Source: Bdellovibrionales bacterium (GTDB lineage Bacteria; Bdellovibrionota; Bdellovibrionia; Bdellovibrionales; Bdellovibrionaceae). From it: a stretch of DNA of 64,000 bases. The notes beneath the pieces are model-generated. The model was not told the DNA's origin and searched no databases. It saw only the letters and a list, made by a program, of their open reading frames with translations. The stretch lies in NCBI GenBank assembly GCA_018266295.1, contig JAFEAQ010000004.1:124001-188000 (forward strand), in the 5' to 3' direction. This document shows, in pieces, positions 1 to 8,231 of this stretch. The translations under genes and the position numbers were made by a program. Each line of letters begins with the position of its first letter. The stretch's first letter is position 1.

Positions 1-140
1 CTCGCCACGTCGCTCAGTTTGTCGTTATGGCTCACGAAGGTTTCTACGGAATGCTGAAAGGAATGCAGGACTCGAAGACTTTCGAGGTTCTATACAACTC
101 CCTTGAGATCTATTTTGACTCTCTTCAGGAAAAGAAATAG
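1..140 (+). CDS. C-terminal fragment of a TetR-like transcriptional regulator (cut by window edge)
   Basis: Only the last 45 codons are in the window, ending at a TAG. The fragment reads as an amphipathic helical tail (HVAQFVVMAHEGFYGML, then a region ending FDSLQEKK). This resembles the final helices of the ligand-binding domain of TetR-family repressors, where a glycine or alanine-rich helix is followed by a leucine-rich dimer helix. The DNA-binding part lies outside, so the family call is an inference from a short piece. The next gene starts 24 bases downstream on the same strand with its own ribosome binding site and could be co-transcribed. Confidence 0.4.
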   Translation, partial: RHVAQFVVMAHEGFYGMLKGMQDSKTFEVLYNSLEIYFDSLQEKK

Positions 141-164
141 AACCCAATCAACCGGGAGATTCAT

Positions 165-521
165 ATGAGCACAGAACCAAAATGCCCGCAATGCGGCTCA
201 GAACATACATATTCCGATGGCAACCTTTGGGTTTGCCCAGAGTGTGCACATGAGTGGAGCCAGCATGCCTCTGCGGAGGCTCCCGCTGAAGCTGTTGAAG
301 ACAATTCTATTCGCGATGCGAACGGCAACATCCTCGCCGATGGCGACAGTGTGACTGTGATTAAGGAATTAAAAATTAAAGGATCTTCTTCGGTGGTAAA
401 GGTGGGAACCAAAGTTAAAAACATCCGCCTTACTGATGGTGCCGACGGACACAACATCTCATGTAAAATTGACGGTATTGGCGCAATGAATTTGAAATCA
501 GAATTCGTTCGCAAGGCCTAA
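165..521 (+). CDS. yjdM: PhnA/YjdM family zinc-ribbon protein
   Basis: A 118-residue cytoplasmic protein with the two-part layout of the PhnA (YjdM) family. The N-terminal zinc ribbon is visible as CPQCG near residues 8-12 and CPEC near 24-27. A small SH3-like C-terminal domain contains [13 protein letters not shown] and the family segment [12 protein letters not shown]. The length matches the family. The original link to alkylphosphonate use was not upheld and the true role is unknown. The start is supported by a GGGAG ribosome binding site just upstream. No phosphonate genes lie nearby. Confidence 0.9.
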   Translation: MSTEPKCPQCGSEHTYSDGNLWVCPECAHEWSQHASAEAPAEAVEDNSIRDANGNILADGDSVTVIKELKIKGSSSVVKVGTKVKNIRLTDGADGHNISCKIDGIGAMNLKSEFVRKA

Positions 522-618
522 CAGCCCTAACAGCTTCGTCTCCCATCCACCACCAGACACCTCAATACCCCAAAGGCGCTGGTGGTGGAGGTCAACAAAA
601 CAACTCGGACTCACAGAA

Positions 619-894
619 CTAATCGACCTTGTTCTTTACTTCTTTTGCCTTAGTTTCCGTTTTATCTCCTAAAGTCTTAGCCTTATTCATAATTTTTTTG
701 CCCACACAGTGAATTTTCCCGTTCACCATTTCGCAAGTTTTGTCTTTAACATCACGATAGCTTTCTTTAACACTATCTGTAGCTTTATTTGCCACCGCTT
801 CAGTCTTTTCTAAAGTGCTCTCTTCTGCGCTTGCTTTAATTGCAAAAGCAAGTGCACACGCAATCGCCAATGAGCCAATAGTAAATCCGTTCAT
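619..894 (-). CDS. Small secreted lysine-rich helical protein
   Basis: A 91-residue protein with an N-terminal hydrophobic signal peptide ending around AIKASA. The mature part is very rich in Lys, Glu, Ala and Thr, with repeated units of the type KTEAVANKATDSVKES and KAKTLGDKTETKAKEVKNK. These look like the amphipathic repeats of LEA or apolipoprotein-like proteins. Two cysteines (CEMVNGKIHC) could form a periplasmic disulfide. The start has a strong AGGAGG site, and the hemerythrin gene ends 9 bases upstream, so the two are probably one transcript. Function is not known. The context suggests periplasmic stress protection. Confidence 0.7.
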   Translation of the reverse strand: MNGFTIGSLAIACALAFAIKASAEESTLEKTEAVANKATDSVKESYRDVKDKTCEMVNGKIHCVGKKIMNKAKTLGDKTETKAKEVKNKVD

Positions 895-903
895 AAAAAC
901 CTC

Positions 904-1395
904 CTAGAACGATAAAAGTGTGTAAAACAAAGATGATTGATACGTCGGACGTTCATAAGAACGACGGCCGTCATACTCAAAACAAAGCTGCTCATCAGCT
1001 TCGTCATTCAGTACCTTTTTTAGTTTTGGAAAAACCTCACGCTCTTCTAAATCAAAATGATGGCAAAGAAGATCCGCAAAGACCTTTGACTTTGCAATCC
1101 ACTCATCATCAGGCAAGGTATAATCCTGTAGCTCCTCGACCAGGCCATCCAGAATTGCATGCTCCTCATCTCCCTCAATGGCCAACCTCTTTAATTCTTC
1201 GCTCTGTTTGGCCATGTAACTATAGACGACTTTTTCTTCACGATGACTATGAGAGATCAACATAGGCAGCATCTTCACGAAGGCCAGTTTCTTACTGCCA
1301 TCGTCTTGCTTCTGGTCGAGGAGCACATCCATGTGCTCGCGGATTTTGTCATGATCTTCGACAAGATGATCAATCGTTGATGAATTGAAAAACAT
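904..1395 (-). CDS. Hemerythrin HHE cation-binding domain protein
   Basis: A 163-residue cytoplasmic four-helix protein. Likely diiron ligands are HLVEDHDKIREHMD (residues 10-23), ISHSHREEK (about 47-55), GDEEHAILD (74-82) and LLCHHFDLEEREVFP (110-124), the pattern of the hemerythrin HHE family. Such proteins bind oxygen or NO, or guard against oxidative and nitrosative stress. The tail after residue 140 is not conserved in the family and is Tyr/Ser rich. An AGGAG site precedes the ATG. A 44-residue membrane protein gene lies 15 bases upstream and a secreted protein 9 bases downstream, so this is probably the middle gene of a three-gene operon. Confidence 0.9.
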   Translation of the reverse strand: MFFNSSTIDHLVEDHDKIREHMDVLLDQKQDDGSKKLAFVKMLPMLISHSHREEKVVYSYMAKQSEELKRLAIEGDEEHAILDGLVEELQDYTLPDDEWIAKSKVFADLLCHHFDLEEREVFPKLKKVLNDEADEQLCFEYDGRRSYERPTYQSSLFYTLLSF

Positions 1396-1410
1396 GATCT
1401 CCTCTACTTG

Positions 1411-1545
1411 CTAGTGTCCGCGAATCAGGAAAATAAGTAATAATAATGAAGCTGGTACGCCCAAGAGCCACGCAATCAAATAGCCGATTTTACCGTCTTG
1501 ATTTGCAATCACATTCATCACTTTGTCTGTATATTTGCGATCCAT
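1411..1545 (-). CDS. Small single-span membrane protein (44 aa)
   Basis: This short reading frame encodes 44 residues. A polar head (MDRKYTDKVMNVIANQDGK) is followed by one transmembrane segment (IGYLIAWLLGVPASLLLLIF) and the end LIRGH. The IAWLLGVP...LLLIFLIRG pattern is recalled, unverified, from short membrane proteins of several Proteobacteria. The ribosome binding site is very strong (GAGGGGGA before the ATG). The next gene (hemerythrin) starts 15 bases after its stop, so it probably leads that operon. Function unknown; a stress-related membrane peptide is a reasonable guess. Confidence 0.75.
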   Translation of the reverse strand: MDRKYTDKVMNVIANQDGKIGYLIAWLLGVPASLLLLIFLIRGH

Positions 1546-1803
1546 AAGTTCCCCCTCGAAATTTCTCAGCGTTTGTTACCACTCTTGTTGAAACCTCTAT
1601 GCAACCACAGGGCCAAGTTCAAAAGCCGATTATTTTTATCTGACGGAGGTTTGCACCAATATTCAGGGAATTTTGGTACCTCGCGGGGATTTTTGGGACG
1701 CAGGTAAATGACAATGGAAATTATTCCCCGAGATACCTGCTAACAGTCACATTGGAATCAAAACGATGCTGTCCAATAATAGATGCTTTACAAGGAGGTT
1801 CTC

Positions 1804-2307
1804 ATGGAGAGCAATGAGACGATTGATCCGCAAGTTAAAAAGTTCTGTGACCTCGTCGACGATATTAAGATTGCGATGCTCGTAACTATATCTAACGGCA
1901 ACGTCTTGCATAGTGTCCCGCTAGTCACCCAAGAGATGGGCTTTGATGGCAGTCTATGGTTTTTGGTTTCTAAAGCTTCGCAAGTTGTTATGAATATAGA
2001 AAATAGCAGCCACGTTGTAGTAAATTACGCCGGTTCCGGCAAATTTGTTTCAGCCGTAGGTATCGCAGAGCTCGTCAACGATGATCTGGATAAGATCCAT
2101 CAACTCTGGTCAAAAACTTATGAAGTCTGGTTCCCTCAAGGGCCAAATGATCCAAAAATTCAGCTCCTTAAAGTGGAAGTCGAAAAGGTAGAGTACTGGG
2201 AAGGCCACTCTTACCCCGTTGCGAAGATTCTTGAGTTCGCCAAGTATGTCACAGGCTCTGAAAACATCAAAATTGGCGACCATGGCGAACTCAACATTCG
2301 ACATTGA
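1804..2307 (+). CDS. Pyridoxamine 5'-phosphate oxidase-like / general stress protein 26 family
   Basis: A 167-residue protein with the split-barrel flavin-binding fold. The visible family pattern runs from VKKFCDLVDDIKIAMLVT through LHSVPLVTQ and LWFLVSKASQ to VVVNYAGSGKFVSAVG, as in general stress protein 26. This family binds FMN or FAD but usually lacks PNPOx activity. The ATG chosen here is preceded by a near-perfect AAGGAGG six bases upstream. An ATG 21 bases earlier would put that ribosome binding site inside the gene and is rejected. It is a single-gene unit. Role: probable flavin-dependent stress protein, substrate unknown. Confidence 0.85.
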   Translation: MESNETIDPQVKKFCDLVDDIKIAMLVTISNGNVLHSVPLVTQEMGFDGSLWFLVSKASQVVMNIENSSHVVVNYAGSGKFVSAVGIAELVNDDLDKIHQLWSKTYEVWFPQGPNDPKIQLLKVEVEKVEYWEGHSYPVAKILEFAKYVTGSENIKIGDHGELNIRH

Positions 2308-2317
2308 CTAGCTCTGA

Positions 2318-2383
2318 TCATCTTACGGACGCGGATGTCTCGGAGGTATAATCAGTTTTTTTAGCTGGCATTTCATTACTCAT
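2318..2383 (-). CDS. Possible 21-residue small protein
   Basis: A very short frame, MSNEMPAKKTDYTSETSASVR, is preceded by a strong AAGGAG six bases before its ATG. It lies in the gap between two plus-strand genes. The peptide is polar, with no membrane segment. The good ribosome binding site is the only support; codon evidence is too short to judge. It could be a chance pattern. Confidence 0.3.
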   Translation of the reverse strand: MSNEMPAKKTDYTSETSASVR

Positions 2384-2462
2384 GATGACTCCTTGTGTTT
2401 TGACCCTTTACTTGAAATTACGCACGTTTCCTCACTAGAATGGCAAGCAAGGAAATAAAGCC

Positions 2463-2873
2463 ATGAATGTTAAAGACAGTGAATTCAAAGCCCTTTTGGA
2501 GAAATATAAAAAGTTTGCGGTTTATGGATTAAGTCCCGATGCCGGCAAAGCAAGTCACTATGTCCCTGAATATATGCGTGATCACGGTTGGGAGATGGTC
2601 GGCACCTATCCGAAAGCACACGATGCCGGAGGATTTAAGATCTACCCTTCTTTAAAAGAAGTACCGGCAGAGTATCGCAAATTCATTGATGTCTTTAGAA
2701 GTTCTGACCGTATTGATGAAGTTGTGGACGAGATTCTGGAAGTCGGCGGAGTTGAAGTGATGTGGCTACAACTGGGGATTTCAAATCCCGCGGCCGAGGC
2801 CCGCGCAGAAAAAGCCGGTATCAAAGTGGTTTCGAACCGCTGCCTGATCATTGAACATAAGAAATACTTCTAA
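2463..2873 (+). CDS. CoA-binding domain protein (YccU-like)
   Basis: A 136-residue protein made of one Rossmann-type CoA-binding domain. Visible parts are the first strand and loop FAVYGLSPDAGKASHYVPEY, the middle segment YPSLKEVPAEYRKFIDVFRS, and the late motif VMWLQLGISNPAAEARAEKAG followed by NRCLIIEH. These are typical of the CoA_binding_2 family (E. coli YccU). Members bind CoA or nucleotides; the biological role is unknown. A single-gene unit closed by a strong terminator hairpin directly downstream. Confidence 0.9.
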   Translation: MNVKDSEFKALLEKYKKFAVYGLSPDAGKASHYVPEYMRDHGWEMVGTYPKAHDAGGFKIYPSLKEVPAEYRKFIDVFRSSDRIDEVVDEILEVGGVEVMWLQLGISNPAAEARAEKAGIKVVSNRCLIIEHKKYF

Positions 2874-2879
2874 GGCATA

Positions 2880-2911
2880 AAAAAAGGAGAAGGTTTCCCT
2901 TCTCCTTTTTG
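2880..2911 (+). terminator. Rho-independent terminator
   Basis: The hairpin AAAAAGGAGAAGG-TTTC-CCTTCTCCTTTTT lies a few bases after the CoA-binding gene. The stem is flanked by A and T runs, so it can stop transcription from both strands and also serves the converging haem dioxygenase-like gene. Confidence 0.85.
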
Positions 2912-2931
2912 AATTAATCTATTTCTAGATC

Positions 2932-5010
2932 CTAGTCATGCCAAGGCTCGAAAGCTGTCGTCAAACCGGTCATCTTAGGTTTCAACTCAGGCATATGGCG
3001 TCCGATAACTTGAGCCATTGTTCCTTCATTATCGATCCAATCCATGCCCGTTTGCGTATAGTGAGCAGCATTGTAATCAGCCGTATAGAAACGATCTGCC
3101 ATCAAACGGCGTGATGCCATCAAGATAAAGATTTGGAAGAGAGTTTCACCGAAACCGAAGTCCTTAGGACGAACTTCTTCCGCCAAAGTACCCACGAGCA
3201 AGTCAATCATTTCAACGTTGTCGTTACCTACTGAATCACGACCGTAAACTTTGTAGAACTTGTCTACAACAGCAACCTGTCTTGCATCCAATGGTTTATT
3301 AGCCGGGAAGAAGTCTTTGTATGACTTGATTGGCTTTAAGCCGATCGCTCTTCTGAATTGATTGTAACGAGGCACACCTCTTTCACGATCTCTGATGATA
3401 TCAACCATACCCAAATCCATTTGGCCATGACCTGGAACAGTGAATTCTTGCATGAATTTCGGGAAGTTGTTCAAAACCAACTGACCTGGGTGCTGAGTGC
3501 CAAAAGAGTAGTACAAATCTTTCAAGCTATGAGTCGCCATGATGCCGTAACTCTTATCATTGCGAGTCTCAGCAAATGGAACGGACTCGATTTTGCCAGG
3601 TTGATTGACGGACTTAAAGTTTAGAGCCTCTGGTAACAATGAGTGCAAACGGTAAACAGACGTGAACTCTTCAGTGATTGAGAAAGGAACACCGGCGTTC
3701 CAAGTTTTATCACCAACAACGCCACCCACTAAGTAACCTTCTTTAAGTCCAGGGATGATGTCTGTTTTACCCAACCCAGGGATACGCTTAATGAGCTTTG
3801 ACCAAGTTTGCGGATTCGCCAAACCGTACCAGTTACCGTACATACCCGCACGCAATACCTTATTAGGCAAGATTGCAGGAGTCCATTCAACCGTATGAAT
3901 CTTCGCTAAAACCGCTGCGTTGATCAGACGAGCTGTTTGGAATACTTGTTCGTCGAGGCCTTTTTCATCAAGTACCTTAACTTCTTTGCCATTTCTCCAT
4001 GTAAACTTTTGAGTTTTTGGATCGTAAGTCACATTCTTCTTCATCAAAGTATCAGCAATCGCGTTGTGCTCTTTGACGAAAAGAGTGTGCAACATACTAA
4101 GACCGACCCACCAGTTGTCGCGGAAACCCGTCACTTCATAACCGTTGTTTTGTCTGTTATCAGCAGGGTTCAAACTATTGTTCTTAGGTAAGATCTCGTT
4201 ACCATTCACAGTTTCAGTACGCATTTTACCGCGCGAGAAACTTCTCAACACATTTTGCTCGTTCTGGTTATTACCGTAGATCTGAGAAGCATCCCACCAG
4301 TGAGTAGAATCATTGGCAGAAACTTTGTCATAACCTTCTTTATATTGAGAGCGAGGATTTGGATTGTCCTTCGTTCTATCGATCACGTGCTCAACGCCAT
4401 CTGGACCTTTGATTTTATACTGATTACCGACCATGTTAGGTCCGTGAGTCAACCAGTCATGATTCATGAACTGAATCCAAACACCCGCAAGCATGTTCAA
4501 GAAAGGAACTGGCTTGAATTCATCACGTGTGAAGAACTCTTTTGAAACCACTGCCGGGTTCGGAATCATCAACTTCTCTTGTGCTTTTTTATCGATAAAC
4601 TCAGGAGCGACGTTACGACCGAAAGCTACGCCAGCAGCACCGATATGGCCATCTGAAAGATCATTACAAGAACCATCAGCTTGTCTGAAGTTTGTATTTA
4701 CTTTCGAGCAATCAATCGGAGCGTAACCGAAGTAACCCACATGCGGATCATGGAGATTATTTTTAAAGAGATTGTCACGCATTTTCTTAAGGTCAAGTAA
4801 ACCTCTGAGCTCACCTTTTTCTGACCATGTCGTCCAAGGAGTTCCAGCCAATTCAGAGCTTGGTGCGCGGCGGGCTTCATCGCTTCCAGCAGGAATCGAA
4901 GTATCAAAAATGTATTGTGTTGTTGGTGTCGAAGGCCCGTGGGCACATGATGACAGCACCATACTTGCGCTGACAAGAACGGATACGATCATCCTCTGAT
5001 TCATATTCAT
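2932..5010 (-). CDS. Haem fatty-acid alpha-dioxygenase-like lipoprotein (animal haem peroxidase superfamily)
   Basis: A 692-residue exported haem enzyme. A signal peptide with lipobox LSSC (Cys22) predicts a lipoprotein. Conserved blocks match the alpha-dioxygenase/cyclooxygenase branch: distal His184 in QFMNHDWLTHG, WWDASQIYG near 238-246, WWVGLSMLHTLFVKEHNA near 300-317, and AAVLAKIHTVEWT near 365-377. The segment EEFTSVYRLHSLLPE carries the catalytic Tyr453 and proximal His456 in the Tyr-x-x-His spacing of cyclooxygenases (YHWH) and plant alpha-dioxygenases. The tail RRLMADRFYTADYN also fits alpha-dioxygenases. Family enzymes convert fatty acids to 2-hydroperoxides using O2. That this one does so is inference. 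It is divergent from a catalase-related gene that could process hydroperoxides. The ribosome binding site AAAGGAG is good. Confidence 0.8.
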   Translation of the reverse strand: MNMNQRMIVSVLVSASMVLSSCAHGPSTPTTQYIFDTSIPAGSDEARRAPSSELAGTPWTTWSEKGELRGLLDLKKMRDNLFKNNLHDPHVGYFGYAPIDCSKVNTNFRQADGSCNDLSDGHIGAAGVAFGRNVAPEFIDKKAQEKLMIPNPAVVSKEFFTRDEFKPVPFLNMLAGVWIQFMNHDWLTHGPNMVGNQYKIKGPDGVEHVIDRTKDNPNPRSQYKEGYDKVSANDSTHWWDASQIYGNNQNEQNVLRSFSRGKMRTETVNGNEILPKNNSLNPADNRQNNGYEVTGFRDNWWVGLSMLHTLFVKEHNAIADTLMKKNVTYDPKTQKFTWRNGKEVKVLDEKGLDEQVFQTARLINAAVLAKIHTVEWTPAILPNKVLRAGMYGNWYGLANPQTWSKLIKRIPGLGKTDIIPGLKEGYLVGGVVGDKTWNAGVPFSITEEFTSVYRLHSLLPEALNFKSVNQPGKIESVPFAETRNDKSYGIMATHSLKDLYYSFGTQHPGQLVLNNFPKFMQEFTVPGHGQMDLGMVDIIRDRERGVPRYNQFRRAIGLKPIKSYKDFFPANKPLDARQVAVVDKFYKVYGRDSVGNDNVEMIDLLVGTLAEEVRPKDFGFGETLFQIFILMASRRLMADRFYTADYNAAHYTQTGMDWIDNEGTMAQVIGRHMPELKPKMTGLTTAFEPWHD

Positions 5011-5280
5011 GCAAACTCCTTTTACATGCTTTATTTAAATTTTAAACAGTATGAATTTACGATAGGGTAGATGCTCCACAATCGCAAGACCATTGCTCCG
5101 ATCGTTGTCCCGTCTTCGGAGTGATCGCTCGAAACCTAGACCAAAGAACAGCGCTCAAATCACTACTACAATAACAAATTTCATGGTGCGTATTTGCACT
5201 GGACGTGCTTGAGCGAGCGAAAATATGTCTATGCAAACGCAGTTCAAGCATTGTTACAATAAAAGTGTTTCGGAGGATTA

Positions 5281-6279
5281 ATGAAAAAAAGGACAATCTC
5301 GTTTGGCGTGCTCATCATTGCACTCATTGCAACTTACTCAATTGTTGATCTCGTCATCGAACCACCTGCAACTCGTGAGCCTGCTTCTGTTCCGTCAAAC
5401 TACGAATCGATGAAAGCTTGCGAGAAGCAAGATGTCCTCTGGAGTAAAATCGAAGAAAGTGCTTACAAAGAATTACCTCCGAACCGCGAGTTCGGAATGT
5501 TTCAATTAATGGCGATGAGTAAGCAAGAAGTTGGCATTAAGGGAACAAACTACTCTGACTTCGCCCCTACAGGATGGAAGAAATATCTCCATGGCCGTGC
5601 GAGTATCGCTAAGGTAAAGCTGGTCCCCGTTGCCGGCACCAAATACACAGGTCTTCTTCAGAGCGGCGCTGAGTGCGGTCTTTTAAGAGTCTCTCTGACA
5701 TACAAACCGACCGGCAGCCGCCCGGTGGCCCCTGGCTTGGCGTTTAAGATTTTCCGTGATGGCAATCCTAGCACCAACATTTCCGCGTTGGTTTCGTTGG
5801 ATGGACAAGGCGAAGACTACAATTTCTTTAAATACCCATTATCTAACATTGTTCCGGTGGGTGATGGCTTCGGTCAGAAAATGGTTCACAAGATTTTCTT
5901 AACAGCGACAAAATATCCTGAGGAACTCGGTGCCCACGAATTCGGCGAGATGGACGTTCATGGGCAAAAAGTGGCGGAACCAGTGTCTCCTCGTCAATTA
6001 TTCTTTGTTCCGGGTCCCGGCTTAAGCTTCCCGTCTACACCGCATGAACTTCGTGAGGACTACGCGAAAATCCCTGCCGGAACGGTGATCTATCAGGTCT
6101 TCGCAGCTCCTGAGAAGTACAATTCCTTTAACTATCTGATGGAGTATCAGCCAGCGAATGCTCCGAACTTCTTAAAGGAGTCCGAGCATATTGCAGATAT
6201 CGTAACGACTTCGAGTTTCGTAGCTTCGCAATTCGGCGACGACGGCATCTTCTTCAGACACCAACTCAGACCTAAATAA
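5281..6279 (+). CDS. Catalase-related (haem-dependent catalase-like) membrane-anchored protein
   Basis: A 332-residue protein with an N-terminal membrane segment (residues 6-26), so it acts in the periplasm or at the membrane. The catalase-like core is visible as YLHGRASIAKVKLVP, where His104 aligns with the distal haem His. It continues with LLRVSLTYKPTG, PGLAFKIFRDGNPSTNI and SLDGQGEDYNFFKYPLSNIV, and ends in FFRHQLRPK. This matches the minimal catalase-related family rather than true catalases. A clear proximal Arg...Tyr signature was not found. Catalase-related proteins in corals and other organisms act on fatty-acid hydroperoxides. The divergent neighbour is an alpha-dioxygenase-like enzyme, so a shared substrate is plausible. 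GGAGG precedes the start. Confidence 0.6.
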   Translation: MKKRTISFGVLIIALIATYSIVDLVIEPPATREPASVPSNYESMKACEKQDVLWSKIEESAYKELPPNREFGMFQLMAMSKQEVGIKGTNYSDFAPTGWKKYLHGRASIAKVKLVPVAGTKYTGLLQSGAECGLLRVSLTYKPTGSRPVAPGLAFKIFRDGNPSTNISALVSLDGQGEDYNFFKYPLSNIVPVGDGFGQKMVHKIFLTATKYPEELGAHEFGEMDVHGQKVAEPVSPRQLFFVPGPGLSFPSTPHELREDYAKIPAGTVIYQVFAAPEKYNSFNYLMEYQPANAPNFLKESEHIADIVTTSSFVASQFGDDGIFFRHQLRPK

Positions 6280-6281
6280 TT

Positions 6282-7106
6282 CTACAAAGGTACTTTGCCA
6301 TCGCGAAGAACCTTGGCGACTTCGCCAAGCTTCGCGCTCAGGTGCTTTCTTTGCTTCTCGGTCATTTGCTCAAGCACTTTAAAAGTCAGCTGATCCATTT
6401 TCTCTACGTAAGCCGCACGCGCCGAATGAAACTCAGCCGCCTCGAGCGAGCTATTAATAACAGAGAAATCTTTTGCTAAAGACTTCAACTTTTCTTTATC
6501 GCCCTTGGTTGCCTCGATCATCTCGAGATAACGACGCTTGTTTTTAAGCTGTAACTGATATGGATAAGGCTCGTTCGTCATGAAATCTTTAATAAGCTTC
6601 TCTTGCGGGCCTATAAGGCTCCCCACGAAGAATTCGATCGCGGAAACATAGCGTTCTTCGACGGCTTCCCGCTGTGATTTCACGTCCTCAGCTTCAGATT
6701 GTTCTTTTTCGATTTTTTTACGATAGTTGCGAATTAAGTTCTGAAACTCTTTTTCACCCATCAGATCAATCAGAGCGAGAACATTCGGCTGAAGATCTTT
6801 TCCTAGCTGCTCAAACTGCTTTCGCAATTCCTGCATGCTGTTACTGACGTCTTCTTGTTTCAAAGACTTGGCTTCGACTTTGGCTTTGAAAGCCTCCATC
6901 TGCTCTGCCCAAGCGGGAAATCCCTTAGCCTGGATGGTGGCATACATTTGATCGGTTTGCTTGCGGGCCTCTGCTTTGACGGCACTCGAATATTCGACAA
7001 GATCATTCACCTGCCACCAAAGAAACGTGTCTCCCCAACGCTTTGCGATCTCGATCCTCGAGCACGCAGTACAGAGTAAAAGCAACAGAGCTAAAAGAAT
7101 TCTCAC
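6282..7106 (-). CDS. DUF6279-like lipoprotein
   Basis: A 274-residue lipoprotein with signal peptide and lipobox CTAC (Cys15). The segment after the cysteine, RIEIAKRWGDTFLWWQVNDLV, has the family pattern of DUF6279 lipoproteins (tandem Trp in a conserved N-terminal helix). The rest is almost entirely helical and charged, with coiled-coil character around residues 60-150. The start is GTG and overlaps the stop of the upstream gene (GTGA), so translation is coupled. It is the last gene of a four-gene operon of surface proteins. Function unknown. Confidence 0.75.
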   Translation of the reverse strand: MRILLALLLLLCTACSRIEIAKRWGDTFLWWQVNDLVEYSSAVKAEARKQTDQMYATIQAKGFPAWAEQMEAFKAKVEAKSLKQEDVSNSMQELRKQFEQLGKDLQPNVLALIDLMGEKEFQNLIRNYRKKIEKEQSEAEDVKSQREAVEERYVSAIEFFVGSLIGPQEKLIKDFMTNEPYPYQLQLKNKRRYLEMIEATKGDKEKLKSLAKDFSVINSSLEAAEFHSARAAYVEKMDQLTFKVLEQMTEKQRKHLSAKLGEVAKVLRDGKVPL

Positions 7107-7813
7107 GGCTTTAATTCCGGAAAGAGCTCTTGATACATTTTATTTTCCGTTGGCACCACCTGGTTGTGGTTATAAGTTTGGGCCGACTGAACCGCGCTCA
7201 GGATACCGCCAATATAAGTGACTGAGAAAACAAGTCCGGCTGACAACGAAGTCGCATAAAGACCCTTGTTTTGAAGCTCTATTGCAGCAGACAAGAACAA
7301 GGCATTAATTAAAAATGAATACGCCGCCGACTGCCAAGAGCCGACGTATGCTTGCCCCGCTCCGGGAATAAAGGCACTCATTGTACCGGCTAAGGCCGGT
7401 GACTTTCGATGCTCCGGAAGGAGGACACGCTCTTCCCAGGCTTTCACTCGGCGTTCTTGATCAGCCGACAAAGGAGCGGATACACCGAGCTCAACCCGTT
7501 TAAAGAGATTGGTCTTAGATTTCAAATCCGCACTCGCTGTTGAATCCAAATCACCTAGTGAGCCCAAGACCTCGGATTTTTCGCCGAGCTTGTTCATAGC
7601 CAGAGTGTAAGCAAAAAGACTTTCTGATTTTTCATTCGCAGGACATGCGAATTGCGACGACATTTTAAATTGAACCGAAGACAGCAGATATTGCTCGTGC
7701 TCGAAATAACGGCGGCCTTCTTTAAAAAAGCCGGCAGCATCTTTGCAATCTGCAAAACCAGCGAGTGGAAAGAGCAATAGGAGTAGAAAACTAATTAATC
7801 CATTCGCATTCAT
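7103..7813 (-). CDS. Exported membrane protein with DUF5683-like C-terminus
   Basis: A 236-residue protein with a signal peptide (MNANGLISFLLLLLFPLAGFAD). A helical region with CKDAAGFFKEGRRYFEHEQY and FACPANEKSESLFAYTLAM looks TPR-like. The C-terminal hydrophobic part begins KSPALAGTMSAFIPGAGQAYV, the PGxGQxYxG signature of DUF5683-type proteins, followed by two or three membrane segments. The ATG chosen has AAGGA eight bases upstream; a start 36 bases earlier has none. The gene overlaps the upstream one by 23 bases and the downstream one by 4, so it sits in a tight operon with the YidD-like gene. Confidence 0.7.
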   Translation of the reverse strand: MNANGLISFLLLLLFPLAGFADCKDAAGFFKEGRRYFEHEQYLLSSVQFKMSSQFACPANEKSESLFAYTLAMNKLGEKSEVLGSLGDLDSTASADLKSKTNLFKRVELGVSAPLSADQERRVKAWEERVLLPEHRKSPALAGTMSAFIPGAGQAYVGSWQSAAYSFLINALFLSAAIELQNKGLYATSLSAGLVFSVTYIGGILSAVQSAQTYNHNQVVPTENKMYQELFPELKP

Positions 7814-8231
7814 TTGGAATATCCTTAAAGTGATTATCCCCGTCGACATTTACGATCGGCAATCCCAAATGAGCCGCATCGAATTCCCGAGAATATCTCT
7901 CAAAGGATTTAAACATCGTCATCACGGGACCACAACGTTTAGATATCATCATTGCATAACGGGAATCACTTGGAAAATAGCTGCAGTGGCTACCGAGGGT
8001 ACTACTGAGAACATTTTGATAAAATGAAACTCCGGGGCTGCCACCGGTCTTGACGGGATTTTTTTCAGCAGAATTTTTCAATTGATAACGGGCATCGATC
8101 GCGCTCATGGATTTCGGCTGTAAAGACGGAGAAGCGCAGCCCAAAAAAAAGTACAGCCCGGCAATAAGCCAGGCTGTTGAAACTAAATTCTTAGATTTCA
8201 AATTATTTTCTAGGAGTGCAGTTGTACTCAT
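7791..8231 (-). CDS. YidD-like (DUF37) protein with a lipobox
   Basis: A protein of up to 146 residues. A hydrophobic segment (LVSTAWLIAGLYFFLGCASP) ends in a lipobox-like LGCA. The remaining half resembles the YidD membrane-insertion factor: SFYQNVLSSTLGSHCSYFPS, then SRYAMMISKRCGPVMTMF and FERYSREFD, and a late acidic segment. In YidD the core reads CxFxPTCSxYA; here the second Cys is replaced (PSDS). True YidD is cytoplasmic-side and lacks a lipobox, so this is a divergent relative with possibly another role. The start is uncertain: ATG overlaps the upstream gene by 29 bases, and a TTG ten codons later is an alternative. Confidence 0.6.
   Translation of the reverse strand: MSTTALLENNLKSKNLVSTAWLIAGLYFFLGCASPSLQPKSMSAIDARYQLKNSAEKNPVKTGGSPGVSFYQNVLSSTLGSHCSYFPSDSRYAMMISKRCGPVMTMFKSFERYSREFDAAHLGLPIVNVDGDNHFKDIPNECEWIN

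Noticed and set aside
1498-1707. A 69-codon plus-strand ORF
   Set aside because: Overlaps the 44-residue membrane protein gene on the opposite strand, which has a strong ribosome binding site; this ORF has none.
5057-5296. A 79-codon minus-strand ORF
   Set aside because: Occupies the divergent promoter region of the dioxygenase and catalase-like genes; low-complexity composition and no ribosome binding site.
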